In this document: positions 45,527 to 55,105 of the stretch, in pieces
Layout of the letters: the number at the start of each line of letters is the position of its first letter
Numbering within the stretch: the stretch's first letter is position 1
Notes under the pieces: model-generated
Seen by the model: the letters and a program-made list of their open reading frames with translations, nothing else
The model's database searches: none
Told to the model about the DNA's origin: nothing
Origin: Oceaniglobus ichthyenteri
Lineage (GTDB): Bacteria > Pseudomonadota > Alphaproteobacteria > Rhodobacterales > Rhodobacteraceae
NCBI RefSeq assembly: GCF_003057885.1
Contig: NZ_QAGK01000004.1
Span: forward strand, 1-64,000
Direction of reading: 5' to 3'
DNA length: 64,000 bases
Made by a program: the position numbers and the translations under genes

Positions 45527-46206
45527 TTCAACCCGACCCCAAACATTGAACTTGGTTACGTCACGAGTATGACTGTCGCGTCCACCGGACGTCGCCCTTT
45601 ACACCCTATCTCTGAGAAGCCGCAAAAGAAACCAAAGCCCTCGCCCAAGTGGCGGGGCTACATCCCAATTCGGTCACTGATTAAGAGGGTTCGATACCTG
45701 CCTGTTTCCCTACCTTTTTGGCTATCTATCATGGTTGTGCATCGTTCGTTGGCGGGGCGTTCATGCCAGCTCTGGGGCGGTATGGCGGTTCACAAAGAGG
45801 GCCTTCCAGCGAGCATATGAAGCATACCTCGCGCTGTATCGGTGTTTCCCAGTAGGCCGCACAAGCAGGCTCAGGAGGACTTCAAAGCGCTTGTCGTGGC
45901 GGCTGTAGGAAATCTGTGGCCTCCGTATGGTTGCACAAAGTTGCTAACACAGACGTTCAGTTGTTCTGTGAGGTCGATAGAAACGGCCTTGTGACGCCAT
46001 GTACACCGCCGCCGCCTCCACATGTCGATTCTGCAATGTTGGAAGAACCCAAGTGATCCAGGGTTATGGTGCCGATAAAAGGATTGATCTCGTACGGCAG
46101 GCGCATAGAAGGCGCGATAAGTGGGACTGAAAATTGGGTATAAAACTAGGTACAGCCATGCCCAGGCTGGTCTTTAAGCTGTTGATTTCAAAGGAAAACA
46201 TATAAG
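45527..46206. other. Gap before tRNA-Glu without a supported gene
   Basis: Frames such as the one at 45569-45820 are short, lack ribosome binding sites and have no known relatives. The stretch is adjacent to the 3' end of tRNA-Glu and is where an attachment junction would lie, but I see no clear tRNA-end duplicate here. Confidence 0.5.
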
Positions 46207-46281
46207 TGGCAGCCCGTAGGGGAATCGAACCCCTCTTTCCAGGTTGAAAACCTGGCGTCCTAACCGATAGACGAACGGGCC
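46207..46281 (-). tRNA. tRNA-Glu (anticodon UUC), CCA encoded
   Basis: The minus strand folds with acceptor GGCCCGT/ACGGGCT, anticodon loop TTTTCAA between CCAGG and CCTGG, T-loop TTCGATT, and CCA at 46207-46209. Anticodon TTC reads GAA/GAG. Its 3' end points left into the accessory block. It is beside recJ, an arrangement I associate with Rhodobacteraceae. Confidence 0.96.
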
Positions 46282-46338
46282 ACTGTTGATGCGTTGGGGT
46301 TTAGGCAAACTGCGCGGGGAGGGCAAGTGGCATTTTGC

Positions 46339-46357
46339 ATCTTTTTGTAAAAAAGAT
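46339..46357 (-). terminator. AT-rich hairpin between recJ and tRNA-Glu
   Basis: ATCTTTTT/AAAAAGAT forms an 8-bp stem around a short loop and gives T-runs on both strands, which can end recJ transcription before the tRNA. Confidence 0.55.
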
Positions 46358-46382
46358 CGAAGTTCGGTGAGGCGGCTGGTGG

Positions 46383-48131
46383 TCAGGGCCTGGCGACATC
46401 TTCAAGGCGCAGCTGTGGGCGCGATTTCCCACCCCAGTGGTTGATTTCCAGCCGCCCGGCCATGTGAAAACGTGCGCCCCCGTGCGATTCGAGGGCCGGG
46501 CCGAGGGGGCCGTCAAATGCGCCAAAACAGATTGCGTCGATTCGGGCGCCCAGGCCGTCGCCGAAGGTCACCTTGAGGTGGCTGTCACCAACGCGGCGCG
46601 CGGCGTGAATCTGGCAATCGGGAAAGGCGAATCGCGGCGCAGGGGCGCCCATACCAAAGGGGCCGGCCTGTTCGATCTGTTCAATCAGCTCGGGCGTTGC
46701 GGCACCGGGCATCAAAAGCGCATCAAGACGCAATGCCGCGGGGCCACCGGTTCCGGCGCCTTGCCGGGCCAATAAATCGCCCAGTCGGGCCATGGCCGGT
46801 TCCAATTGCTCGGCGGTCACGCTCAGCCCGGCCGCCATCTTGTGCCCGCCGCCTTTTAACAGCACTCCTTCGCTGGCCAGGCGTTGGATCGCCGCGCCCA
46901 GATCGACACCCGATACCGACCGGCCGGAACCTTTGCCCATGCCATCGGCGTCGAACCCGATCACGACTGCCGGGCGACCAAAGGTTTCTTTCAGACGGGC
47001 GGCGACAATGCCGACGACACCGGGGTGCCAACCGGCCCCGGCGGCCCAGACCAACGGGCCATCACTGCCGCGGGCCTCAACCTGGGCCATGGCGGCGGCG
47101 CGCACGGCGGATTCGATATCGCGCCGCTCGGTGTTCAGCAGATCAAGCCGCTCGGCGAAGGCCTGCGCCTCGGTCAGGTTGTCGGTGGTCAACAACCGCG
47201 CGCCCAGATCGGCGGCACCGATGCGCCCACCGGCATTGACCCGCGGACCCAACAAAAACCCCAGGTGATAGGGCGTTGGCGCACCGTCCATCCGCGCCAC
47301 ATCGGCCAGGGCAACCAGACCGGGGCGGGCGCGCCGCGCCATCACTTTCAGCCCCTGGCGCACCAGTGCGCGGTTCACGCCGATCAAAGGGGCCACATCG
47401 GCCACCGTCGCCAGGGCAACAAGATCCAGCATCGCCATCAGGTCGGGCCCTTTGATGTTGTCCTGGCGCAATCTGCGGTTTGCCTCGACCAACATCAAAA
47501 ATACCACGCCCGCCGCGCAAAGGTGGCCCAGATCGCCCGACTCGTCCTGGCGGTTGGGGTTCACCACCGCCACACAATCGGGCAGGGTTTCGCCGCCCTG
47601 GTGATGGTCAAGCACGATGACATCGGCCCCCTTGGCCGCCGCAATCGGACCATGGGACAGGGTGCCGCAATCGACACAGATGATCAGATCGTGGGTTCGG
47701 GCCAGATCGGCCATCGCGGCGTCGTTCGGGCCGTAGCCTTCGTCGATCCGGTCGGGGATATAAAGGGTCGCGCTCAGGTTCATCTGCCGTAACCACGTGA
47801 TCAAAAGCGCCGCCGAAGCGCCGCCATCCACATCGTAATCGGCAAACACGGCGATCTGTTGTTTGTGTTTTACGGCTGCCAGAAACCGCTCGGCCGCGGG
47901 GGCCATATCGCGCAGAATCATGGGATCGGGCAGCAGATCGCGCAGGGCAGGGGCAAGAAACGCGGCGGCATCTGTGGGGGCGATGCCGCGCCGCGCCAAA
48001 ACCGCCGACAGCGCGGGCGGCAGCCCGGTTTCCTGTGCCATCGCTTCGGCCAGACGGGTTTCATCGACGCTGGGCCCCACCCAAGGGCGCCCAAGAATTG
48101 ACTGTTCCACACCTAAAAACGCGGTTGTCAT
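46383..48131 (-). CDS. recJ: Single-stranded-DNA-specific exonuclease RecJ
   Basis: 582 aa from ATG 48131 (48155 is an upstream alternative). DHH-superfamily motifs are clear: VFADYDVDGGASAALL (motif I), CVDCGT (motif II), VIVLDHHQGG (motif III) and a Gly-rich VNAGGRIGAADLGARL (DHHA1 region). The C-terminal part holds an OB-like nucleic-acid-binding domain. RecJ degrades single-stranded DNA 5' to 3' in recombination and mismatch repair. It is downstream of hom and glpX in the order common to Rhodobacteraceae. Confidence 0.93.
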   Translation of the reverse strand: MTTAFLGVEQSILGRPWVGPSVDETRLAEAMAQETGLPPALSAVLARRGIAPTDAAAFLAPALRDLLPDPMILRDMAPAAERFLAAVKHKQQIAVFADYDVDGGASAALLITWLRQMNLSATLYIPDRIDEGYGPNDAAMADLARTHDLIICVDCGTLSHGPIAAAKGADVIVLDHHQGGETLPDCVAVVNPNRQDESGDLGHLCAAGVVFLMLVEANRRLRQDNIKGPDLMAMLDLVALATVADVAPLIGVNRALVRQGLKVMARRARPGLVALADVARMDGAPTPYHLGFLLGPRVNAGGRIGAADLGARLLTTDNLTEAQAFAERLDLLNTERRDIESAVRAAAMAQVEARGSDGPLVWAAGAGWHPGVVGIVAARLKETFGRPAVVIGFDADGMGKGSGRSVSGVDLGAAIQRLASEGVLLKGGGHKMAAGLSVTAEQLEPAMARLGDLLARQGAGTGGPAALRLDALLMPGAATPELIEQIEQAGPFGMGAPAPRFAFPDCQIHAARRVGDSHLKVTFGDGLGARIDAICFGAFDGPLGPALESHGGARFHMAGRLEINHWGGKSRPQLRLEDVARP

Positions 48132-48280
48132 TGGATCACCGGGCCTATTGTCCATTATCTGTATTGGTCAAGAAACCGATACCCTATCGCGCAGTCACAG
48201 ACCATCCAAGGGGCCACGCCCCCTGTTTTTTCTTGCTGAAAATATCCAAATCCGATGGTCGGCCGCAGGCGCGAGCGGCG

Positions 48281-49246
48281 CTATTTCACGGGATTGCGAT
48301 ACGTCATGCGCCGCACCGATCCGGTTTTGCTGCGCATCAGGATCGTTTCGGCGGTCAGCATCCCGGGTTCGCGTTTGATTCCGGCCAGGATCGAGCCATC
48401 GGTGACGCCGGTTGCGGCGAAAATTACATCGGCCGTCACCATATCGTTCAAGGTATATACCCGATCAAGGTTGGTGATTCCGGCCTTTTTGGCGCGGGCT
48501 TTTTCATCGTCATTGCGAAACAGGAGCCTGCCGTAAATCTGCCCGCCCATGCATTTCAGCGCTGCTGCGGCCAATACGCCTTCGGGCGCGCCGCCGCTGC
48601 CCATATACATGTCGATGCCGGTTTCTTCGGCCTCGGCGCAATGAATGATGCCGGCCACGTCGCCATCGGTGATCAGCCGGATCGCGGCACCTGTGGTGCG
48701 GATTTCGGCGATCATCTCTTCGTGGCGTTCACGTTCCAGCACGCAAACGGTAATGTCTTCGGTGCTGCACCCTTTGGCGGCGGCCAGGGCCGACACACGT
48801 TCGCTGGGCGACATATCCATCGTCACAACGCCGCGCTTATACCCCGGTCCAACGGCCAGCTTATCCATATACACATCGGGCGCGTGCAACATGGAACCGC
48901 GCGGGCCCATGGCGATCACGGTTAACGCGTTGGGCATGTCTTTGGCGGTGAGGGTCGTGCCCTCAAGCGGGTCAAGGGCGATATCGACGGCGGGCCCGTT
49001 GCCGGTGCCGACTTCTTCGCCGATGAACAGCATCGGGGCCTCGTCGCGCTCGCCTTCGCCGATGACCACGACGCCGGCAATATCCAGCATGTTCAACTGA
49101 TCGCGCATGGCGTTTACGGCGGCCTGATCCGCGGCCTTTTCATCGCCGCGCCCAATCAGGCGCGCACTGGCCAGTGCCGCCGCTTCCGATACACGGGCCA
49201 GGCCGAGGGACAGCATGCGGTCATGAAATTCGGTGGTCTGGTTCAT
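48281..49246 (-). CDS. glpX: Fructose-1,6-bisphosphatase class II (GlpX)
   Basis: 321-aa gluconeogenic enzyme converting fructose-1,6-bisphosphate to fructose-6-phosphate. Class II features include the start RMLSLGLARVSEAAALASAR, IGEGERDEAPMLFIGEEVG (metal-binding acidic loop) and VDIALDPLEGTTLTAKDMP (DPLEGT substrate loop). It works with hom and recJ in the conserved chromosomal order hom, glpX, recJ. Mn/Mg-dependent and cytoplasmic, full length. Confidence 0.94.
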   Translation of the reverse strand: MNQTTEFHDRMLSLGLARVSEAAALASARLIGRGDEKAADQAAVNAMRDQLNMLDIAGVVVIGEGERDEAPMLFIGEEVGTGNGPAVDIALDPLEGTTLTAKDMPNALTVIAMGPRGSMLHAPDVYMDKLAVGPGYKRGVVTMDMSPSERVSALAAAKGCSTEDITVCVLERERHEEMIAEIRTTGAAIRLITDGDVAGIIHCAEAEETGIDMYMGSGGAPEGVLAAAALKCMGGQIYGRLLFRNDDEKARAKKAGITNLDRVYTLNDMVTADVIFAATGVTDGSILAGIKREPGMLTAETILMRSKTGSVRRMTYRNPVK

Positions 49247-49353
49247 CGGAAAATCCTTGTCACGGTGTGAAATGCATCTGGCATGGGCCTAATGGGTTGG
49301 CCCATGCCTGACAAGGCAGTTAGCGCAAACCAACCGCCGATGCCGGGCCGCGA

Positions 49354-50655
49354 TTACACCTCTTCGATGCGCAACGCGACCGGATCACCCACCAGGACGC
49401 CGGTGCCCGCCATCCCCGCCAACGCCACATCCAGCGCATCGCGGGTGGTTTTGTGGGTGACGATCAGCACGGGTGCGCTACTGTCCTTGTGATCGTACTG
49501 GCGCATCCGGTCGATGGAAATGCCCGCATCCCCCAGAACAGTGGCAATTTTAGCCAGCGCGCCGGGTTTGTCCTGTAACCGTATCCGCAGATAGAATGGC
49601 GCCGGGGTGGGGGCGTTTGCGGGTTTTGCAACGGTCAATGTGTGGGCTGGCTGACCAAAGGTGCTCAGACGGGTGCCGCGCGCAATATCGATAACGTCGG
49701 ACAACACGGCACTGGCGGTGGGGCCCATCCCTGCGCCGGCGCCGCGCAACACGGTCTGGCCCACACTGTCGCCTTCCAGCACGACCATGTTGGTGCCACC
49801 CTCAAGTTGCCCCAAGGGCGAGGCGGTAGGCACAAGGCAGGGGGTCATGCGTTGTTCCAACCCGCGGGCTGTCATTTGCGCCACACCCAACAGTTTGATC
49901 CGATATCCCATATCGGCGGCTTGGGTGATGTCATCAATGCTGATCCGCTGAATGCCCTCAAGCGTCACATTGTCAAAATCCACCCGGGTGCCAAAGGCGA
50001 TGGCGGCCAGCAGCGCCAATTTATGGCCCGCATCAATGCCCCCCACATCCAGGTTTGGATCGGCCTCAAGATACCCCAGATCCGCCGCTTCGGCAAAGAC
50101 CGCGTTATACCCGATGCCGCCACTTTCCATCCGGGTCAGGATGTAATTGCAGGTGCCGTTCATCACCCCCATGACCCGGCTCATTTCATTGCCGGCCAAC
50201 CCTTCGGTCAGGGCCTTGACCACCGGAATACCGCCCGCGACCGCCGCCTCAAACCGCAATACGCTGCCTTTGGATTCTGCCAGTTCGGCCAATTCCTGAC
50301 CGTGATGTGCCAGCATTGCCTTGTTCGCTGTCACCACATCCTTGCCCGCTTTCAACGCTGCGCGGGTGGCCTCCAATGCCGGGCCGGTATCGCCGCCCAC
50401 CAGTTCGACAAACACATCCACATCATCGCGTGTGGCCAGCGCGACAGGGTCATTTTCCCATTCATATTCACCCAACCGCACACCGCGATCCTTGTCGCGG
50501 CTGCGCGCGCCGACGGCGGTGATCACGATGTCACGCCCGGTGCGCGCCGTCAGGCGGGCCGCCTGACGCTGGATGATTTTCACAACACCGGTGCCAACGG
50601 TGCCAAGACCGGCAATGCCAAGGCGCAAGGGCCCAGGGCCAGTGGGGTTCGTCAT
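49354..50655 (-). CDS. hom: Homoserine dehydrogenase
   Basis: 433-aa enzyme that reduces aspartate semialdehyde to homoserine in threonine/methionine synthesis. The N-terminal NAD(P)-binding fold has GIAGLGTVGTGVVK. The catalytic region includes NGTCNYILTRMESGGIGYNA and EADPNLDVGGIDAGHKLALL. The C-terminal ~80 residues are an ACT domain (FYLRIRLQDKPGALAKIATV), giving threonine-type feedback control. Complete and adjacent to glpX. Confidence 0.95.
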   Translation of the reverse strand: MTNPTGPGPLRLGIAGLGTVGTGVVKIIQRQAARLTARTGRDIVITAVGARSRDKDRGVRLGEYEWENDPVALATRDDVDVFVELVGGDTGPALEATRAALKAGKDVVTANKAMLAHHGQELAELAESKGSVLRFEAAVAGGIPVVKALTEGLAGNEMSRVMGVMNGTCNYILTRMESGGIGYNAVFAEAADLGYLEADPNLDVGGIDAGHKLALLAAIAFGTRVDFDNVTLEGIQRISIDDITQAADMGYRIKLLGVAQMTARGLEQRMTPCLVPTASPLGQLEGGTNMVVLEGDSVGQTVLRGAGAGMGPTASAVLSDVIDIARGTRLSTFGQPAHTLTVAKPANAPTPAPFYLRIRLQDKPGALAKIATVLGDAGISIDRMRQYDHKDSSAPVLIVTHKTTRDALDVALAGMAGTGVLVGDPVALRIEEV

Positions 50656-50732
50656 GGGGATGCTCCGTGGCTGATGGCGTTTGGCGCGGCTTACCGTGTT
50701 TCGCGCCCCGCTTCAACGCAGGTTGTTTGGGG

Positions 50733-51017
50733 CTAACGGGAATGGCGCGCGACGGCGGCGCGCATGCGCGCCTTGTCGGCGGGACTGACGGCACTGGCGC
50801 GCATGGCCAAAGCGCGGGCGCGCAACCGTTGCGCGCGCGCCACCAGATCGCGCGACTGGGTCGGATCGGCCAGCCAACCAGATTTTGCGCCATCCACAAT
50901 GGGTGTCAGTGGGATCAACCGAGGGTAATCGGCCCGCGCGGTGGCGGATGGCGACGGCCCAAGATCGGGATAGCCCGAACAGGCCATCAACAACAGAAAA
51001 ACGGCAAGGCGGGGCAT
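50733..51017 (-). CDS. Small lipoprotein, unknown
   Basis: 94 aa from ATG 51017 with AAAGGA upstream. A short signal with lipobox (AVFLLLMACSGYP) suggests an outer- or inner-membrane lipoprotein. The mature part contains a basic, Arg/Ala-rich helix (RDLVARAQRLRARALAMRAS). Its family is not recognised. It lies between hom and the divergent histidine kinase. Confidence 0.65.
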   Translation of the reverse strand: MPRLAVFLLLMACSGYPDLGPSPSATARADYPRLIPLTPIVDGAKSGWLADPTQSRDLVARAQRLRARALAMRASAVSPADKARMRAAVARHSR

Positions 51018-51236
51018 GGTGATCCTTTGCGCGGCTTTGTGCCATTTAACCGCCTGTTGGTATGCCCGGCAAGGGCCGATGCCCCCCAACCATTGCATGT
51101 GACCGGATGCTGCCGTTAAGGGCGAGTGGAACACCGCCTCATTCAACTTGATCTTCGAATCAACTTTGGCTTGTGGCGCAGCGCCCGGTGGGCAAGACTG
51201 ATTTGTACGCTTCTGGTATTGCGATAAGGCGACTTG

Positions 51237-53963
51237 ATGACGGAATTGAACGCGGGCGATCTTTCAAACCTTGCCATTCTTCAGGCGCTCGCCGCCCCGA
51301 TCTGGATATTCGATCTGGATCGCCATTCCATGTGGTGGGCCAACGCGGCTGGCCTGACGTTTTGGAAGGCTGACAGCCTTGCCGATCTGAAAGCCCGGGA
51401 TTTTTCATCGGACAGCACCACCGTGCGCCGCAGGTTGCGCCAGATCGCGTGGTTGGCCGAGCGTGACCAGATGACATCGCAAACCTGGACATTGTACCCC
51501 GGAGAAGAGCCGGTGACCGTGGCCCTGCATTATCAACCGATCAAGATCGAAGATGGCCGCGATGCGATGCTGATCGAAATCATCAAGACCCATGACACCG
51601 GCCCCGATGCCGCCTCTGTGCGCCTGCGCGAAACGATGCGCTATTCCGGCGTGATGCTCAGCATGTATTCGATGTCTGGCACGTTGCTGGTGCAAAACGC
51701 CCCGGCCTTCGATTGTTACGGCGGCAGCCCCGGCAATGACGCCATCATTGAACGCCTTGGCAGTCAGGAAAGCGCAATCGATCTGTTGGGCGCCATTGCG
51801 CAATCCCATGTGTTCGACGCCGAAATCGAAGTTGCAACGCTGGCGGGCAAACGGATGCACCGGGTTCGGGCCCATCGCGGGCGCGATCCGATCACCGGCG
51901 AGGTTGTGGCCGTTGTCAGCGAAGACGACATTTCAGATATCATCCGGTTGCGCAACGAATTGTCAGGGTTGAACTCTGATCTTGAGCGGCGCGTGTCGGA
52001 GCGCAATGAGAGCCTGAGAATCAGCGAGGAACGGTTTTCATTGGCGATGCGCGGGGCCAATGACGGGCTGTGGGATCATGATTTTGAAACCGGCGAAACC
52101 TATCTTTCGCCGCGCTGGCTGGAAATGCTGGGCTATGACGAAAAGAGTGGCGCAGATCTGGATCAACCGACGATCCTGGCACGGGTCCACCCCGAGGATC
52201 GCGCGCAGGTTGAACAGGAAATGTTGCACGCCCCGCCCGATGAATCCGTTACCCGGGAAATTGAATTTCGCATCCGACACAAACTGGGTCATTGGGTCGA
52301 TGTTTTATCGCGCGCCTTCGTGGTGGTGCGGGATGGCAAGGTGGCGCGGATGGTTGGCACCCATGTCGATATTTCCGAACGCAAACGTCACGAGCGCGCC
52401 CTGCGCCGGTTAAAGGAAATCCTGTTTGAAGGCAGCGCGGCGTTGCCATTGGCGCTGGCTTATTACAATCAGGATTTCAGATTGGTGATGCACAATACGC
52501 GCTACAAGGACATGTTGCCGCGCAGCGCGCATATTTTGGTGCCCGGTGTCCGGTTCGAAGACATCCTGCGCAACGCGGCCCCGGAAATTGCGGCCGAACT
52601 TGGCTATGATAATCCAGAGGATTTCATTCAGGATCGGTTGCAATCTGCCCGGGTTGCGCCGCGCACCTGGATTCACAGCCAACCTGACGGGCGCATTGTA
52701 AAAGCCACCGAAGTACCCACCAGCGGCAATGGCGTCATTTCCCTGATCGAAGATATCACCGAAGAACGGGCGCGCCAGAAGTTGCTTCAGCAAGCCCAGA
52801 AAATGGAGGCGATCGGCCAACTGACCGGCGGTGTCGCCCATGATTTCAACAATCTTCTTGCCGTGATCATGGGCAATCTTGAACTGCTGCAACTTGAGGC
52901 GGAAACCGGTGTGCTGAATATGGAGGATGCCAATTCCTTCATCGGTGCGGCGATACAGGCGGTGAAACACGGCGCCGATCTGACCAACAGCATGTTGGCC
53001 TATGCCCGCAAGGCCCGTCTGGCCCCCTCGGTTCTGGACCCAAACCAGACCGTGCGCGAAACCGAACGCTGGATGCGGCGCACCATTCCTTCGAATATTG
53101 AAATCGAAACGGTGCTTCAGGCTGGCATCTGGCCGATCCGTGTCGATCAAAGCTCGTTACAAAGTACGTTGGTCAATCTGATCGTAAATGCCCGCGATGC
53201 GATGGAAAATGGCGGCAAACTGACCATTGAAACCGCCAATTTGCGCATTGATGATACCTATCTGGAAACCAGATCAGAGACCATTTCTGTTGGGCGTTAT
53301 GTAATGGTGGCCGTGTCGGACACGGGCGATGGCATCGCGCCGGATGTGATTGAACAGATTTACGATCCGTTCTTCACCACAAAAACGGTGGGCAAAGGCA
53401 CCGGATTGGGGTTGTCGATGGTCGAAGGGTTCGTGAAGCAGTCAGGCGGCACGATCCGGGTGTATTCAGAACCGGGCAAAGGCACCAGTTTCAAACTGTA
53501 TTTCAAGGCCGAGATGCCCGGTGAATCCCCCCAGCCAGCCATCGCCAGAAAACGGGCAAAGACCCCAGGTGGCAAGGATTCTCGCGCCCGGATATTGTTG
53601 GCCGAAGACAAACCCGAAGTGATGATGGTGCTTGAGCGCACGTTATTGGCTGCCGGGTATGACATTGTCAGCGCCAGCACGGGCGATATCGCATTTGCGC
53701 AGTTTCAGGCCGACCCGGATTTTGATCTTGTGGTGACCGATATCGTCATGCCGGGGCGGTTGCAGGGGCCGGATCTGGCCAGGGAATGCCGGGATTTGCG
53801 GCCAGACACGCCGTTTATTTTTCTGTCGGGCTATGCCTCCGAGGCGACGGTGCATGGCAACGGGTTGTTGCCCGACGATATCCGGCTGATGAAACCCGTG
53901 TCGCGCGCGGATCTTTTGCGCGCGGTTGAAAAGTGCCTGAGCCTTGAAAAGGGCCAAACGTAG
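51237..53963 (+). CDS. PAS-domain hybrid sensor histidine kinase
   Basis: 908 aa from ATG 51237 (a TTG just upstream is less likely). No membrane helix is evident, so it probably senses cytosolic signals. In order: a PAS-like N-terminal domain (PIWIFDLDRHSMWWANAAGL), a second sensory domain, a coiled coil around 240-265, a PAS/PAC pair to about 390, a third PAS-like part, HisKA with the phospho-His in GGVAHDFNNLL (His535), a HATPase domain (NLIVNARDAMENGG, SDTGDGIAPD, GTGLGLSMVEGF) and a C-terminal receiver with phospho-Asp834 (VVTDIVMPG). No partner regulator is next to it, so it may phosphorelay to a distant Hpt protein. Confidence 0.9.
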   Translation: MTELNAGDLSNLAILQALAAPIWIFDLDRHSMWWANAAGLTFWKADSLADLKARDFSSDSTTVRRRLRQIAWLAERDQMTSQTWTLYPGEEPVTVALHYQPIKIEDGRDAMLIEIIKTHDTGPDAASVRLRETMRYSGVMLSMYSMSGTLLVQNAPAFDCYGGSPGNDAIIERLGSQESAIDLLGAIAQSHVFDAEIEVATLAGKRMHRVRAHRGRDPITGEVVAVVSEDDISDIIRLRNELSGLNSDLERRVSERNESLRISEERFSLAMRGANDGLWDHDFETGETYLSPRWLEMLGYDEKSGADLDQPTILARVHPEDRAQVEQEMLHAPPDESVTREIEFRIRHKLGHWVDVLSRAFVVVRDGKVARMVGTHVDISERKRHERALRRLKEILFEGSAALPLALAYYNQDFRLVMHNTRYKDMLPRSAHILVPGVRFEDILRNAAPEIAAELGYDNPEDFIQDRLQSARVAPRTWIHSQPDGRIVKATEVPTSGNGVISLIEDITEERARQKLLQQAQKMEAIGQLTGGVAHDFNNLLAVIMGNLELLQLEAETGVLNMEDANSFIGAAIQAVKHGADLTNSMLAYARKARLAPSVLDPNQTVRETERWMRRTIPSNIEIETVLQAGIWPIRVDQSSLQSTLVNLIVNARDAMENGGKLTIETANLRIDDTYLETRSETISVGRYVMVAVSDTGDGIAPDVIEQIYDPFFTTKTVGKGTGLGLSMVEGFVKQSGGTIRVYSEPGKGTSFKLYFKAEMPGESPQPAIARKRAKTPGGKDSRARILLAEDKPEVMMVLERTLLAAGYDIVSASTGDIAFAQFQADPDFDLVVTDIVMPGRLQGPDLARECRDLRPDTPFIFLSGYASEATVHGNGLLPDDIRLMKPVSRADLLRAVEKCLSLEKGQT

Positions 53964-54062
53964 CGGCGCAGATATCTTTGAAACTGCGGTGGCTGGCGAA
54001 ACGGCTCGATTTCAGGTTTGGTATGGGATAGGCGCAGGGGAACCCAATTCAGAGGCCCGCCC

Positions 54063-54539
54063 ATGTCAGATATCATCGCCGTTGTTTCGCCCTCTCCGAT
54101 GCGCCGGGTGGTTGGCGTTGGGATCATGACGGCGCTGGGCGGCGTGATGATTTACATGGGCGTGGTTTCGGCGGCGTCGTTTGGGGGGCGGGTGGCGTTG
54201 CTGGTGTTTGCCACGGTGGCGCTGTGGGGGGCGGTGCACCTGTGGCAATCGACCCTGAACCGGATTGAACTGACCGACACCGAATTGCGCACATCCGACG
54301 GTATCTTGTTGGCCCGGATCGATGACATCACCGGCATCGACCGCGGAACATTTGCCGCCAAACCGTCAAGCGGATTCGTTTTGAAATTGGCGCACCGGCA
54401 CAAACCGGGCTGGGCACCGGGGCTGTGGTGGCGCACACCGCGCCGGATCGGGGTGGGCGGTGTGACCGGCGCGGGCGAGGCGAAATTCATGGCCGAGTTG
54501 TTGACAGAACGGATCGCCGCGCGAGGCCAAAAACCCTAG
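54063..54539 (+). CDS. Small membrane protein with PH-like domain, unknown
   Basis: 158 aa from ATG 54063. Two hydrophobic helices (MTALGGVMIYMGVVSAASF, VALLVFATVALWGAVHLW) are followed by a beta-rich, PH-like region (LTDTELRTSDGILLARIDDI, GFVLKLAHRHKPGWAPGLWW). Similar membrane/PH proteins are common in alphaproteobacteria with no assigned role. It converges with the Tad triad, overlapping the stop of the gene on the other strand by 4 bp. Confidence 0.75.
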   Translation: MSDIIAVVSPSPMRRVVGVGIMTALGGVMIYMGVVSAASFGGRVALLVFATVALWGAVHLWQSTLNRIELTDTELRTSDGILLARIDDITGIDRGTFAAKPSSGFVLKLAHRHKPGWAPGLWWRTPRRIGVGGVTGAGEAKFMAELLTERIAARGQKP

Positions 54540-55105
54540 GATGTGGTGCTGCCTGTCCACAACAGCTGTGGCACGAACCTTGGCGAGGTGATGACACGGT
54601 TGGCAAATTCGGTTTCCGACAGACCAATCGCAAAGGGTGGTTTATAATCCATCCAGGTTTCCACGATGATTGCCGTATCCGCATTGGCCAGAACCGGAAT
54701 GGCATCTTTCAACTGCTTGAGATTGGCCTTGGTCGTTTTGGGTTTTGACGCATCGTTGCTGTAGGACCAGACCAATTTGTGCTCATCCGTATCCGAAAGA
54801 TAATACACCACGGTGATGCGCATTTTCGTGTCATGGCTGTCGTTGGTCAGAAATTCGTGATAGCGGCCCAGCCCGGTCATGAAATCCTGATCCACCGGAT
54901 TCCATTGCCGGGTCAGCAGATCGCTGATTGTATAGGTCGCGCGCAGGTTAAGCGCCTGCATGCGGTAGCCATCGACAAAGGTATATGTGGCCAGCATGCC
55001 CCATAACAACATCGGAACAATAAGAGCGGTTTCAATCGCATAACTGCCGTTTTCATCGCCAGTAAAAAGGCGCAGCTTTTTTTGGATATATGTGAGAGTT
55101 TTCAT
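54536..55105 (-). CDS. TadE/F-like pilus assembly pseudopilin (triad 1, last gene)
   Basis: 189-aa single-span protein. A class III pseudopilin-type N terminus (DENGSYAIETALIVPMLLWG, with the Glu after the G-x3-A break) is followed by one hydrophobic helix and a periplasmic domain ending ITSPRFVPQLLW. Such minor pilins are assembled by the Tad/Flp machinery. It overlaps its upstream neighbour by 4 bp and has a paralogue at 57475-58041 with the same ending (VTSPRFAPQLLW). Confidence 0.8.
   Translation of the reverse strand: MKTLTYIQKKLRLFTGDENGSYAIETALIVPMLLWGMLATYTFVDGYRMQALNLRATYTISDLLTRQWNPVDQDFMTGLGRYHEFLTNDSHDTKMRITVVYYLSDTDEHKLVWSYSNDASKPKTTKANLKQLKDAIPVLANADTAIIVETWMDYKPPFAIGLSETEFANRVITSPRFVPQLLWTGSTTS

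Noticed and set aside
48205-48235. Hairpin GGGGCCACGCCCCC followed by T run as terminator of recJ or glpX
   Set aside because: The T run lies on the plus strand, while both flanking genes are on the minus strand, so orientation is wrong for either gene. It might serve an unseen plus transcript.
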